Made by a program: the position numbers and the translations under genes. A stretch of DNA of 64,000 nucleotides. It comes from an uncultured Alphaproteobacteria bacterium. GTDB lineage: Bacteria; Pseudomonadota; Alphaproteobacteria; Rhizobiales; Aestuariivirgaceae. The stretch's first letter is position 1; each line of letters opens with the position of its first letter. Below the pieces are notes generated by a model, which was not told where the DNA came from, searched no databases, and worked only from the letters and a program-made list of their open reading frames with translations. Where the stretch lies: positions 1 to 64,000 of the forward strand of contig CALMZX010000049.1 in NCBI GenBank assembly GCA_937870685.1, in the 5' to 3' direction. Below, piece after piece: positions 26,801 to 34,426 of the stretch.

Positions 26801-26941
26801 CGGTGTGCCATCGGCCTGTTCCATGATGGTGCTGTTCAGCCATTCGCCAAGGGTCATGCCAGAGCGGCGTGCCGCAAGCTTTGCAGCCTCGCGCACATCC
26901 GGCTCGATTCCCTTTACACTCCACGGCAATCCTGGCTTCAT
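23846..26941 (-). CDS. PodJ-like polar localization protein with Sel1 repeats
   Basis: A 1031-aa protein. Residues 1-35 (MKPGLPWSVKGIEPDVREAA, then SGMTLGEWLNS) match the N-terminus of PodJ/PodJL proteins. Residues about 60-500 are heptad-rich coiled coil. A disordered, Pro/Ala-rich linker leads to one TM segment at about residues 705-730 (KLLLMGLVLLAAVSAFTFNM), and the periplasmic part carries four or five Sel1 repeats (KAAYWYGKAAAQGSAPAQYR, AYKWFSLGAAHG). PodJ organises one cell pole in Caulobacter and rhizobia. Here no peptidoglycan-binding domain follows the Sel1 repeats. GGAG nine bases upstream sets the ATG at 26941. Confidence 0.8.
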   Translation of the reverse strand: MKPGLPWSVKGIEPDVREAAKLAARRSGMTLGEWLNSTIMEQADGTPPQEAPVPALSARPRGAAGMPAIERAASRLEDIAEKLARLSIGESATAARIGIHAASERDDAEAFTRVLSRVENNERQTVEAITAVNERIAGLSRQFTAASRPQASRVEDSQSFQALEKAVRSIVEHMETSEKRTKETFKSLQDRIANLGTKAQTSDNDQFVRQAPAFSALETRLADLAKRVERSESSTQHQSLSDLLRREITDLAKRIDQVREHSETLASKAQTQAVQASQHELRAIENRILGLLKEAQSSLAGANAGPAEIQRLRGEIERLNRRIDETAQPGSGPEVLELRAAVEQLSTRVAQGPDMRPLADMDRRILDITQRLEQTQAATRSMPQFAELENRIAELDYKFSEAMAGRGSSHAAEIDERIAEVSERLSRTEQQLSSLETIERAVNQLFDTVEQQRKWTEEVAEGAASRMAQQILAAGPQQVSLAGSPEIQALENGLTAVRTAAETADQRNQETLEAVHDTLEQIVTKLAELETATIGQRVAAAAAAPLMEQAAPVASEFAASPSSNPFEEALLQSGMPAAGHPMAEIQPAPEGLESAPAFNPFEVAPQAAVNPFAPVGAAPQADSFAGADDFIAAARRAAQAASQQKSILAGISPGAAKMSEESSKRLLNLPFFKKKPQGQPQHGPVGLAGEIKPPPGFKAANSNTENKRRKLLLMGLVLLAAVSAFTFNMVGRSHKAKAPVAPAAIEQSIEQGSTTAPAPLEQSAPAAPVPAPLESGALETETDPILTGSLPQTLGTKPISALVAGEAAAPENLPPAEVGAMALREAAALGDPTAQFVIATRYLNGEKVQQDYEKAAYWYGKAAAQGSAPAQYRLATMYERGRGVAKDLKAALGWYERSAGLGNVKSMHNAAVLASGNELGAPDYKRAYKWFSLGAAHGLKDSQYNLAVLLERGLGTEANKSDAWFWYSVAGQQQDGDAAKRASVLAKALTQGELLAAKTRLAAWSPEKAPDTANVIAINNADWNVQMSVGG

Positions 26942-26975
26942 CGCCACTTACTCCAACGGCTGCTCGAGGTGCCCA

Positions 26976-27050
26976 GAATCAGTCCCCATGGACCAGCAGC
27001 CCCAATATCCCGGAGGCGAAAGTTAACTTTCTTGGTAAATATTACGTTAA
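26976..27050 (-). promoter_or_regulatory. Candidate cell-cycle control region upstream of the PodJ-like gene
   Basis: The 184-bp gap between the PodJ-like gene and nudC contains a GAATC (GANTC, CcrM methylation) site at 26976-26980 and, on the minus strand, TTAA-N7-TTTAC (27035-27050), one base from the CtrA motif TTAA-N7-TTAAC. GTTAAC occurs at 27022-27027. In Caulobacter podJ is controlled by the cell-cycle regulators GcrA and DnaA. The sites are short and could arise by chance. Confidence 0.35.
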
Positions 27051-27125
27051 GCGTTTGATCTTTTTTGCCGTTTGGGCGAGGAAAGCCGCTGTTTCCAAGG
27101 TCATTTTCGCAAGGTCCAGCCGCCC

Positions 27126-27977
27126 ATGACGCTCGCCTATGTCAGCTCTCTCCTCGACCGTGTTCACGATTTCCGGCTGATGCCGGAGAAGATCGCCACA
27201 TTCCGGAGCCGCCCCGACTGTGTGGTGCTGCGCATCCGCGGCGATCTGGTGGAGACGCGGGACGGGGCGCCGCTGCACCACAAGGGGCCTTCCGGCGTGG
27301 GCGAGATTTTCCTCGGACTGGCACCGGATGGCGCGCCTTGGTTTGCCGGGCCGGCCCCTGAAACGGCAAGCCTCTCACCCCTGCGCGGGCTGATGCTGGA
27401 GGGCCGGGTTAGTGCCGGGGAACTGTCCATCCTGGCGCAGGCGCGCGGTCTCGTGCACTGGCACGAGCGGCACGGCTTCTGCGCCAATTGCGGCACGGCA
27501 ACAGAATTGGCGGATGCGGGCTACCGGCGCGTCTGCCCCGCCTGCAAGGCCGAGCATTTTCCGCGCACCGACCCCGTGGTCATCATCGCGGTGCGTGATG
27601 GGAGCAACATCCTTCTGGGGCGGCAGGCGGCCTGGGCCGAGGGCATGTATTCAGCACTCGCCGGATTTGTGGAGCCGGGCGAGACCATCGAACAGGCAGC
27701 GCGGCGCGAAGTGTTTGAAGAATCCGGCATCCGTGTCGGTGCCATCACCTACATCGCCAGCCAGCCCTGGCCCTTCCCGTCGTCCCTGATGATCGGGCTT
27801 GTTGGCGAGGCCGTGTCGCGCGACGTGGTGGTGGACACCAAGGAGATCGAGGACGCGCGCTGGTTCTCCCGCGACGAGGTGGCACAGATGCTGGCGCGCA
27901 CGCACCCGAAGGGCCTGCATGCCTCCCACCCCTATGCGATTGCCCATGTGCTGCTGAAGACAGCGGCAGGCCTTTGA
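27126..27977 (+). CDS. nudC: NAD(+)/NADH diphosphatase NudC
   Basis: A 283-aa Nudix hydrolase. The zinc ribbon has four cysteines (CANCG and CPAC, about residues 121-140). The Nudix box GFVEPGETIEQAARREVFEESG is intact, and the NADH-specific SQPWPFPSS motif follows it. NudC cleaves NADH to NMNH and AMP and removes NAD caps from RNA. The ATG at 27126 begins the conserved region; the frame is open further upstream. The gene converges on pheA with no gap. Confidence 0.94.
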   Translation: MTLAYVSSLLDRVHDFRLMPEKIATFRSRPDCVVLRIRGDLVETRDGAPLHHKGPSGVGEIFLGLAPDGAPWFAGPAPETASLSPLRGLMLEGRVSAGELSILAQARGLVHWHERHGFCANCGTATELADAGYRRVCPACKAEHFPRTDPVVIIAVRDGSNILLGRQAAWAEGMYSALAGFVEPGETIEQAARREVFEESGIRVGAITYIASQPWPFPSSLMIGLVGEAVSRDVVVDTKEIEDARWFSRDEVAQMLARTHPKGLHASHPYAIAHVLLKTAAGL

Positions 27978-28844
27978 TCAGACGCTCGCCTCTGCCAGCT
28001 TCCGGGCGATTTCGGCGCGGTAGGGGCTTGCCGGATAGACGCCGAGGATGCGCATGTAGGAGGTGAAGAAGGCGAGTTCCTCCAGCGCCAGCCGTACCGG
28101 GCGGTCGTGCGGGTGGCCTTCGATTTCGGCGTAGAACTGTGTGGCCGAGAAACGTCCTTCCAGCTGGTAGGATTCAAGTTTCGTCATATTGACGCCGTTG
28201 GTGGCAAAGCCACCCATGGCCTTGTAGAGGGCGGCGGGAACGTTCCGTACACGGAAGACAAAGCTGGTCATCACTGGCCCTGAGCCCTGTTCGGCATCGG
28301 CGCGCTGGGGCGAGAGGATGACGAAGCGCGTGGTGTTGTGGGCCTCGTCCTCGATGTCGGCGCGCAGCACCTCGAGGCCGTAGATGTCACCCGCCAGCCG
28401 TGTGGCGATGGCAGCACGGCTCTTGTCCCTGATCTCCGAGAGTTCACGCGCCGCACCTGCGGTATCGACCGCGACCACGGCCTCAAGCCCCATCTCGCGG
28501 ATCACCTTGCGACACTGGCCAAGCGCGTGGACGTGGCTGTGCACGGTTTTCAGGTCGGAGGCTTTCGTGCCCTTCACCACCAGCAGCTGGTGATGCACCG
28601 GCAGGAAATGCTCGCCGACGATGGACAGGGACGACTGCGGGAGCAGGTGATGGATGTCGGCGACGCGGCCCGCGACCGAGTTGTCGGTGGGGATCATGGC
28701 GCAGGAGGCCGCGCCATCCTGCACCGCCTGGAAGGCGTCCTCGAAGGTGCGGCAGGGCAGCGGTTCCAGTGCCGGGCAGGCTTCCACGCAGGCGATGTGG
28801 GAATTGGCGCCGGGCTCTCCCTGATAGGCGATCTTGTTGCTCAT
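27978..28844 (-). CDS. pheA: Prephenate dehydratase
   Basis: A 288-aa enzyme converting prephenate to phenylpyruvate for phenylalanine synthesis. The catalytic domain covers residues 1-185 and includes the TTRF motif (NTTRFVIL). A C-terminal ACT domain (GALYKA-like AALYKAMGGFATNGVNMTKLESY) mediates feedback by phenylalanine. There is no chorismate mutase domain, so it is the monofunctional form usual in alphaproteobacteria. Its ATG overlaps the kdsB stop by four bases (ATGA). The kdsB-pheA pair beside cycM is a conserved neighbourhood. Confidence 0.94.
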   Translation of the reverse strand: MSNKIAYQGEPGANSHIACVEACPALEPLPCRTFEDAFQAVQDGAASCAMIPTDNSVAGRVADIHHLLPQSSLSIVGEHFLPVHHQLLVVKGTKASDLKTVHSHVHALGQCRKVIREMGLEAVVAVDTAGAARELSEIRDKSRAAIATRLAGDIYGLEVLRADIEDEAHNTTRFVILSPQRADAEQGSGPVMTSFVFRVRNVPAALYKAMGGFATNGVNMTKLESYQLEGRFSATQFYAEIEGHPHDRPVRLALEELAFFTSYMRILGVYPASPYRAEIARKLAEASV

Positions 28845-29590
28845 TTCTTCTCCTTGAGGGCGAGGCGGGCCGCTTCCAGATCGGCGGGTGAATCCACGCC
28901 CAGCGGCACGGTGTCAACGCGCACCACGGCGATCTTCATGCCGTTGTCGAGGGCACGCATCTGTTCGAGGGAGCGTTCCGTCTCGCGGGCCGATTGCGGC
29001 AGCTGCACAAAACGTTCCAGCGCCTCGCGGCGATAGGCGTAGATGCCGATGTGGTGCCAGAAAGGCGGCTGGTGGGCGGGCGTCACCTCGCGCAGGAAGT
29101 CGCGGGCGTAGGCCACCTCGCGTTCGGCACCGAGTGGAGCGATGGCCTTGACGATGTTGGGGTTGGCGACATCCGCGTCATCGGTGATCAGGGCGGCGGC
29201 AGTGGAAATGTCCACGCTCTCGTTGGTGAGGCCGGCGAGGCAGCGTTGCACCGAGAGCGGATCAATGGTGGGCAGGTCACCCTGCAGGTTGACCACATGG
29301 CTGTAGCGGCCTTGCGGATCCCGCAGCCTGAGCGCCTCCGCCACACGGTCGGAACCCGATGGCAGGTTGGGCGACGTGACGATGGCGTCACCGCCTGCCG
29401 CGCGCACCGCCTCGGCGATGGGAAGGTCTCCGGCCGCCACCAGCACGTGGCCGATTTTCGCCTCAACCGCCCGGCGCCAGACATGGACAATCATGGGTTC
29501 ACCCCAGATATCGGCCAGCGGTTTGCCGGGAAGCCGCCGCGCGGCCAGCCTGGCGGGGATCACGATGATGGTATTTTGCTGTTCTATCAT
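28841..29590 (-). CDS. kdsB: 3-deoxy-manno-octulosonate cytidylyltransferase
   Basis: A 249-aa cytoplasmic nucleotidyltransferase that activates Kdo as CMP-Kdo for lipopolysaccharide inner core synthesis. The N-terminal IPARLAARRLPGKPL is the nucleotide-binding motif, followed by SGSDRVAEAL, NLQGDLP and the conserved HHIGIYAYRREALERF. Length is normal. It is the first gene of the kdsB-pheA operon and diverges from cycM. Confidence 0.95.
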   Translation of the reverse strand: MIEQQNTIIVIPARLAARRLPGKPLADIWGEPMIVHVWRRAVEAKIGHVLVAAGDLPIAEAVRAAGGDAIVTSPNLPSGSDRVAEALRLRDPQGRYSHVVNLQGDLPTIDPLSVQRCLAGLTNESVDISTAAALITDDADVANPNIVKAIAPLGAEREVAYARDFLREVTPAHQPPFWHHIGIYAYRREALERFVQLPQSARETERSLEQMRALDNGMKIAVVRVDTVPLGVDSPADLEAARLALKEKK

Positions 29591-29628
29591 GGGGTTAAGG
29601 CAAAGCGCGGCAAATTGAGGCGAGTTGA

Positions 29629-29656
29629 CTTATAGATATTGCGGGGATTGGGGCAA
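29629..29656 (-). promoter_or_regulatory. Predicted kdsB promoter
   Basis: On the minus strand TTGCCC (29651-29656) is followed after 16 bases by TATAAG (29629-29634). The -10 is good. It lies in the 111-bp gap shared with the divergent cycM gene, for which I see no comparably clear promoter. Sequence prediction only. Confidence 0.38.
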
Positions 29657-29701
29657 AGCATTAGTTAGTCGCGGCTGAACCTAATGGGACTTGGGAATCG
29701 C

Positions 29702-30256
29702 ATGAACAGCTGGACTTTCAACAAGATTGCAGGCGCAGTCCTCGGCACGGCGCTGCTGGTTTTTGGCCTCAAGGGCATCACCGGTCTGATCTACCAGACG
29801 CATCCGGCCTCGCACGAGAAGCCTGGTTTCGCCATTGAAGTGGCGGAAGCTGCCGGTGAAGCGGCTGCTGGTGGTGGCGAAGCCGAAGCTCCGAAATCGA
29901 TCGGTGCGCTGCTCGCTGCGGCCGACGCCACCAAGGGCGCTGCCGAAGCCAAGGCCTGCGCGGCCTGCCACGACTTCACCAAGGGCGGCCCGAACAAGAC
30001 CGGCCCCGGCCTGTGGGATGTGGTGGAGCGCAAGATCGCCTCGCATGAGGGTTACGCCTATTCGGAAGGTGCCACCGCCAAGGCTGCCGAGACCTGGACC
30101 TATGACAACCTGAATGCCTTCATCGCCAACCCCAAGGGTTTTGTGGCTGGCACCAAGATGGCCTTCGGCGGCATCAAGAACGACGCCAAGCGCGCCAACC
30201 TGATCGCCTATCTGGCCTCCCTCTCGGATGCACCGAAGCCCTTCCCGGCTCCTTGA
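29702..30256 (+). CDS. cycM: Membrane-anchored cytochrome c (CycM-type)
   Basis: A 184-aa class I c-type cytochrome. An uncleaved N-terminal anchor (about residues 8-31) and an Ala/Glu-rich linker lead to the heme domain with CAACH (heme attachment and proximal His) and the distal Met in GTKMAF. This is the organisation of rhizobial CycM (cytochrome c552), which carries electrons from the bc1 complex to aa3-type cytochrome oxidase. GGGA before the ATG at 29702 supports the start. A strong terminator follows. Confidence 0.92.
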   Translation: MNSWTFNKIAGAVLGTALLVFGLKGITGLIYQTHPASHEKPGFAIEVAEAAGEAAAGGGEAEAPKSIGALLAAADATKGAAEAKACAACHDFTKGGPNKTGPGLWDVVERKIASHEGYAYSEGATAKAAETWTYDNLNAFIANPKGFVAGTKMAFGGIKNDAKRANLIAYLASLSDAPKPFPAP

Positions 30257-30284
30257 GAAAGCCGGAATTCGCCCGCTTCATCAG

Positions 30285-30317
30285 CACCGGCAGGTCTCCT
30301 GCCGGTGTTTTCTTTTG
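30285..30317 (+). terminator. Rho-independent terminator of cycM
   Basis: A perfect ten-base stem (CACCGGCAGG / CCTGCCGGTG) with the loop TCT is followed directly by TTTTCTTTTG, 28 bases after the cycM stop. It separates cycM from the yej operon. Confidence 0.92.
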
Positions 30318-30371
30318 TGGGCCTGACGGCGTAAAACGGAAAGCGAATCAATGAGGCAGGGACGGTATGGC

Positions 30372-32228
30372 ATGATGGTGACGCGCAGGATGCTGATGCA
30401 GCTGGCGACGGCTGCACCCATTGCGCCGCTCACAGGCTTCCCCGCCGCCGCGCAGGAGCGCGCCTTCCGCCATGGCACGACACTGTTCGAAAGCCTCAAA
30501 TACGGCCCGGACTTCGCCCACTTCGACTACGTCAATGTCAATGCGCCGAAGGGTGGCAAGGTACGGCTTGCGACCCTCGGCACCTTCGACAGCCTCAACC
30601 CCTTCACCATCAAGGGCGATGCGGCCAATCCCGGGGTCAATGAAACGCTGATGAAGCCATCGCTGGATGAACCGTCGAGCGAATACGGGCTGCTGGCGGA
30701 AAGCATGTGGCACTCCGACGATTACGCCATGGCGGTGTTCCGCCTGCGGCCTGAGGCGCGCTTCCATGATGGCGAGCCGGTGAAGCCGGAGGATGTGATC
30801 TTCTCGCTCGAATCGCTGAAGAAGAACCACACGCAATACGCCGGCTACTACAGGGATGTGGCCAAGGCCGAAAAAACCGGCGAGCGCGAGGTGACTTTCA
30901 CATTCGCGGTGAAGGGCAACCGCGAGCTGCCGCACATCATGGGTCAGCTGACCGTCTTTCCGAAGCACTGGTGGACGGCGAAGGATGCCAGCGGCAAGCC
31001 GCGCGATGTGGCTGTCAATACGCTGGAACCTATTCTCGGTTCCGGCCCCTATGCCGTTTCAGCTGTCAGGCCCGGCCTGTCGATCAGCGTCAAGCGGGTG
31101 GCGGACTATTGGGGCAAGGACCTCGCAGTCAACCGCGGCGAGGACAATTTCGACGAGGTGGAAACCCAGTTCTACCAGGACCGCAACATCCTGCTGGAGG
31201 CCTTCAAGGGCAACCAGTTCGACATCCAGCTTGAGTCATCCTCGAAGCAGTGGGCCACGGGCTATGACTTCCCGGCGGCCAAGGATGGCCGCGTCATCCG
31301 TGAGGAAATTCCCCGCCTCGGGGTCTCGGGCATGCAGAGCTGGGCCCTGAATACCAGGCGTGCCCTCTTCGCCGATGTGAGGGTGCGCAGGGCACTCGAT
31401 CTCGCCTTTGATTTCGAGTGGTCGAACGCCAATCTCTTCTACGGCCTGTACACGCGCAGCCGCAGCTACTTCAACAATTCCGAGCTGGAGGCGAAGGGCC
31501 TGCCAACGCCGGAGGAACTGGCGCTGCTCGAACCTTTGCGCGACAAGGTGCCGCCGGAGGTGTTCACGGCAGAATACGTGAGCCCCTCCAACGCCACGCC
31601 GCAGGAGCGGCGCAAGAATCTGCGTGCCGCGCAAGGTTTGCTGGCGGAGGCCGGATGGAAGCCCGTGGCGCAAGGCGGCAGGCAGGTCCTGAAGAATGAC
31701 AAGGGCGAGCGCTGCAGCTTCACCATCACGCTGGACAGCGAGGCCTTCCAGCGCGTGGCCCTTCCCTACGCCGAGCAACTGGCACTCTTGGGCATCGAGG
31801 CGAAAGTGCAGCTGGTCGATGCGGCGCAGTATGAGCGCATCGAAGGCGAGTACAACTACGACATGATCGTGGGTTCATGGGGACAAACATTGTCGCCCGG
31901 CAACGAACAGCGCGAGTTCTTCAGTTCGGAGTTTGCGGCCAAACCCAAGGGCCGCAATTACGTGGGCATTCGCAACCCGGCGGTTGATGCCTTGATCGAG
32001 AAGATCATCGGCGCGCCGGACCGCAAGAGCCTCATCGCCGCCTGCCGCGCCATGGACCGGGTGCTGATGTGGAACCACTATGTGGTGCCCATGTGGTACA
32101 AGTCCACGGACTGGATCGCCTACTGGAAGCGCGTGCGCCACCCTGAAAAGATGCCGGGCTATTCGCCGGGCTACCCCACGATCTGGTGGTTTGATGCCGA
32201 GGCCGATGCGGCCCTTAAGAAATCCTGA
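30372..32228 (+). CDS. yejA: Peptide/microcin C-type ABC transporter substrate-binding protein
   Basis: A 618-aa periplasmic solute-binding protein of family 5 (DppA/OppA/YejA). A signal peptide runs to about residue 28 (ATAAPIAPLTGFPAAAQ). The mature part contains YGPDFAHFDYVNVNAPKGGKVRLA, RFHDGEPVKPEDVIFS and GSGPYAV, characteristic of the YejA subgroup that imports microcin C-like peptides and oligopeptides. The first ATG of a pair (30372) is used. Permease and ATPase genes follow immediately, with gaps of a few bases or overlaps. Confidence 0.9.
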   Translation: MMVTRRMLMQLATAAPIAPLTGFPAAAQERAFRHGTTLFESLKYGPDFAHFDYVNVNAPKGGKVRLATLGTFDSLNPFTIKGDAANPGVNETLMKPSLDEPSSEYGLLAESMWHSDDYAMAVFRLRPEARFHDGEPVKPEDVIFSLESLKKNHTQYAGYYRDVAKAEKTGEREVTFTFAVKGNRELPHIMGQLTVFPKHWWTAKDASGKPRDVAVNTLEPILGSGPYAVSAVRPGLSISVKRVADYWGKDLAVNRGEDNFDEVETQFYQDRNILLEAFKGNQFDIQLESSSKQWATGYDFPAAKDGRVIREEIPRLGVSGMQSWALNTRRALFADVRVRRALDLAFDFEWSNANLFYGLYTRSRSYFNNSELEAKGLPTPEELALLEPLRDKVPPEVFTAEYVSPSNATPQERRKNLRAAQGLLAEAGWKPVAQGGRQVLKNDKGERCSFTITLDSEAFQRVALPYAEQLALLGIEAKVQLVDAAQYERIEGEYNYDMIVGSWGQTLSPGNEQREFFSSEFAAKPKGRNYVGIRNPAVDALIEKIIGAPDRKSLIAACRAMDRVLMWNHYVVPMWYKSTDWIAYWKRVRHPEKMPGYSPGYPTIWWFDAEADAALKKS

Positions 32229-32234
32229 CCTCAG

Positions 32235-33323
32235 ATGGGTGCCTATCTCCTCAAACGCCTGCTGCTGATGATCCCGACGCTGGTGGGCGTGATGCTGCTC
32301 ACTTTTGCCGTGGTGCAGTTCGTGCCCGGCGGACCGATCGAACAGATCATCTCGCAGCTGGACAATGCAGGTGACGCCAATTCGCGTCTTGGCGGTGGCG
32401 GCAGCGAGTTGCAAAACCAGGATGCAGGTGGCTCCACTTCGAAATACCGTGGCGCGCAGGGGCTTGATCCCGAGTTCATCAAGCAGCTGGAAGTGCAGTT
32501 CGGCTTCGACAAGCCGGCGCACGAGCGTTTCCTCAAGATGCTGAAGGATTACTTCACCTTCGACTTCGGAAAGAGCTACTTCACCGACAAGACCGTGATC
32601 CAGCTGATCAAGGAGAAGATGCCGGTGTCGATCTCGCTCGGCCTCTGGCTGACGCTCATCACCTATCTCGTCTCGATCCCGCTCGGCATCCGCAAGGCGG
32701 TGCGCGACGGTTCCAGTTTCGATGTCTGGACCTCGGCCGTCATCATCGTCGGCTATGCCATTCCGAGCTTCATCTTCGCCATCATCCTGATCGTTCTGTT
32801 CGCAGGCGGGAGCTACTGGGACATCTTCCCCTTGCGCGGCCTCACCTCGGACAATTTCGATGACCTCTCGTGGTGGGGCAAGGTCAAGGATTATGCCTGG
32901 CATCTGGCGCTGCCGCTCACGGCGCTCGGCATCAGCGGCTTTGCAACCATGACGCTGCTCACCAAGAACTCCTTCCTGGATGAAATCCGCAAGCAGTATG
33001 TGACGACAGCCCGGGCCAAGGGCCTGACGGAACGGCAGGTGCTCTATGGCCATGTCTTCCGCAATGCCATGCTGCTGGTGATCTCCGGTTTCCCCGGCGC
33101 CTTTCTCGCCGCCTTCTTCTCGGGCTCTCTGCTCATCGAATTTGTCTTCTCGCTGGACGGGCTTGGCTATCTCACCTGGAAGTCGGCGGTGAACCGCGAC
33201 TATCCCGTGGTCTTCGCCAACCTCTACATTTTCACACTGCTCGGCCTCGTCGTGGCGCTGATCAGCGATCTCACCTACACGTGGATCGACCCCCGCATTG
33301 ATTTCGAGTCGCGGGAGACGTGA
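32235..33323 (+). CDS. yejB: YejB-type ABC transporter permease
   Basis: A 362-aa inner-membrane permease of the DppB/OppB class with six TM segments. The first helix ([20 protein letters not shown]) is canonical. Residues 50-90 contain a long polar periplasmic loop typical of the YejB subgroup. The cytoplasmic loop [22 protein letters not shown] is the coupling (EAA-type) segment. It starts seven bases after yejA and its stop overlaps the ATG of yejE. Confidence 0.92.
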   Translation: MGAYLLKRLLLMIPTLVGVMLLTFAVVQFVPGGPIEQIISQLDNAGDANSRLGGGGSELQNQDAGGSTSKYRGAQGLDPEFIKQLEVQFGFDKPAHERFLKMLKDYFTFDFGKSYFTDKTVIQLIKEKMPVSISLGLWLTLITYLVSIPLGIRKAVRDGSSFDVWTSAVIIVGYAIPSFIFAIILIVLFAGGSYWDIFPLRGLTSDNFDDLSWWGKVKDYAWHLALPLTALGISGFATMTLLTKNSFLDEIRKQYVTTARAKGLTERQVLYGHVFRNAMLLVISGFPGAFLAAFFSGSLLIEFVFSLDGLGYLTWKSAVNRDYPVVFANLYIFTLLGLVVALISDLTYTWIDPRIDFESRET

Positions 33324-34426
33324 TGGCACTCATCAAGCTTTCCGGACTGAACAGGCGGCGCTGGGAATTGTTCCGGCGCAATGGCCGGGGCTTCTGGTCC
33401 TTCGTCATCTTCATGATTCTCTTCGTGCTCTCGGTGTTCGCGCCCCTCATCGCCAATGACCGGCCGATCCTTGCCTCCTACAAGGGCGAGATGCTCTATC
33501 CGCTGCTGGTCGATTATCCCGAGAGCAAGTTCGGCGGTTTCCTCGCGGTCACGGATTTCCGCGATCCCGTCAACGCGGATGAAATCAGCGCCAACGGCTG
33601 GATGATCTGGCCGCCGGTGCGTTATTCCTTCGGCACGGTGAACCGGGACATTCCGGCACCCGCACCATCGCGGCCCGCCTTCCTGCTCACGGACGACGAG
33701 GCCTGCGTGAAGTATCCGCAAGGGGCCGCCGATCCGCAGTGCCGCTTCGGCAACAAGAACTGGCTCGGCACCGATGACCAGGGCCGGGACGTGCTGGCCC
33801 GGCTGATCTACGGCTTCCGCATTTCTGTCGCTTTCGGTCTCATCCTCACCTTCTTTTCCTCGGTCATCGGCGTCGCGGCAGGGGCCGTACAGGGTTACTT
33901 CGGGGGTTGGACGGACCTGCTGTTTCAGCGCTTCATCGACATCTGGGCCTCGATGCCGACACTTTACCTGCTGATCATCCTCGCCGCCTTCGTGACGCCG
34001 AGCTTCTGGCTGCTGCTCTTCATCCTCGTGCTGTTCTCGTGGACAGGCCTCGTTGGCGTGGTGCGCGCCGAGTTCCTGCGGGCGCGCAACTTCGAATATG
34101 TGCGGGCGGCACGGGCGCTGGGCCTCACCGACCTGCAGATCATGGTACGCCACCTGTTGCCCAACGCGCTCGTCTCCACCGTTACCTTCATGCCCTTCAT
34201 TCTCTCGGGCTCGGTGACGACGCTGACGGCGCTCGATCTTCTCGGCTTCGGCCTGCCGCCGGGCTCGGCTTCGCTTGGGGAAATGGTGAAGCAGGGCAAA
34301 GACAATCTCTTTGCCCCGTGGCTGGGCTTTACCGCCTTCTTCGTCACCTCCATCCTGCTCACGCTGCTCGTCTTCATCGGCGAGGCGGTGCGCGACGCGC
34401 TTGACCCGCGAAAGACCTTCGCATGA
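33323..34426 (+). CDS. yejE: YejE-type ABC transporter permease
   Basis: A 367-aa permease of the DppC/OppC class. TM1 is near residues 25-45. A periplasmic insertion of about 95 residues (containing WPPVRYSFGTVNRDIPAPAP and WLGTDDQGRDVLARLIYG) distinguishes YejE from shorter DppC proteins. The coupling loop is EFLRARNFEYVRAARALG. The ATG overlaps the yejB TGA by one base; a GTG one codon earlier is possible. The yejF start overlaps its end. Confidence 0.92.
   Translation: MALIKLSGLNRRRWELFRRNGRGFWSFVIFMILFVLSVFAPLIANDRPILASYKGEMLYPLLVDYPESKFGGFLAVTDFRDPVNADEISANGWMIWPPVRYSFGTVNRDIPAPAPSRPAFLLTDDEACVKYPQGAADPQCRFGNKNWLGTDDQGRDVLARLIYGFRISVAFGLILTFFSSVIGVAAGAVQGYFGGWTDLLFQRFIDIWASMPTLYLLIILAAFVTPSFWLLLFILVLFSWTGLVGVVRAEFLRARNFEYVRAARALGLTDLQIMVRHLLPNALVSTVTFMPFILSGSVTTLTALDLLGFGLPPGSASLGEMVKQGKDNLFAPWLGFTAFFVTSILLTLLVFIGEAVRDALDPRKTFA

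Noticed and set aside
31875-33329. 484-codon minus-strand open frame opposite yejA/yejB
   Set aside because: Antisense shadow; composition and lack of motifs indicate it is not coding.
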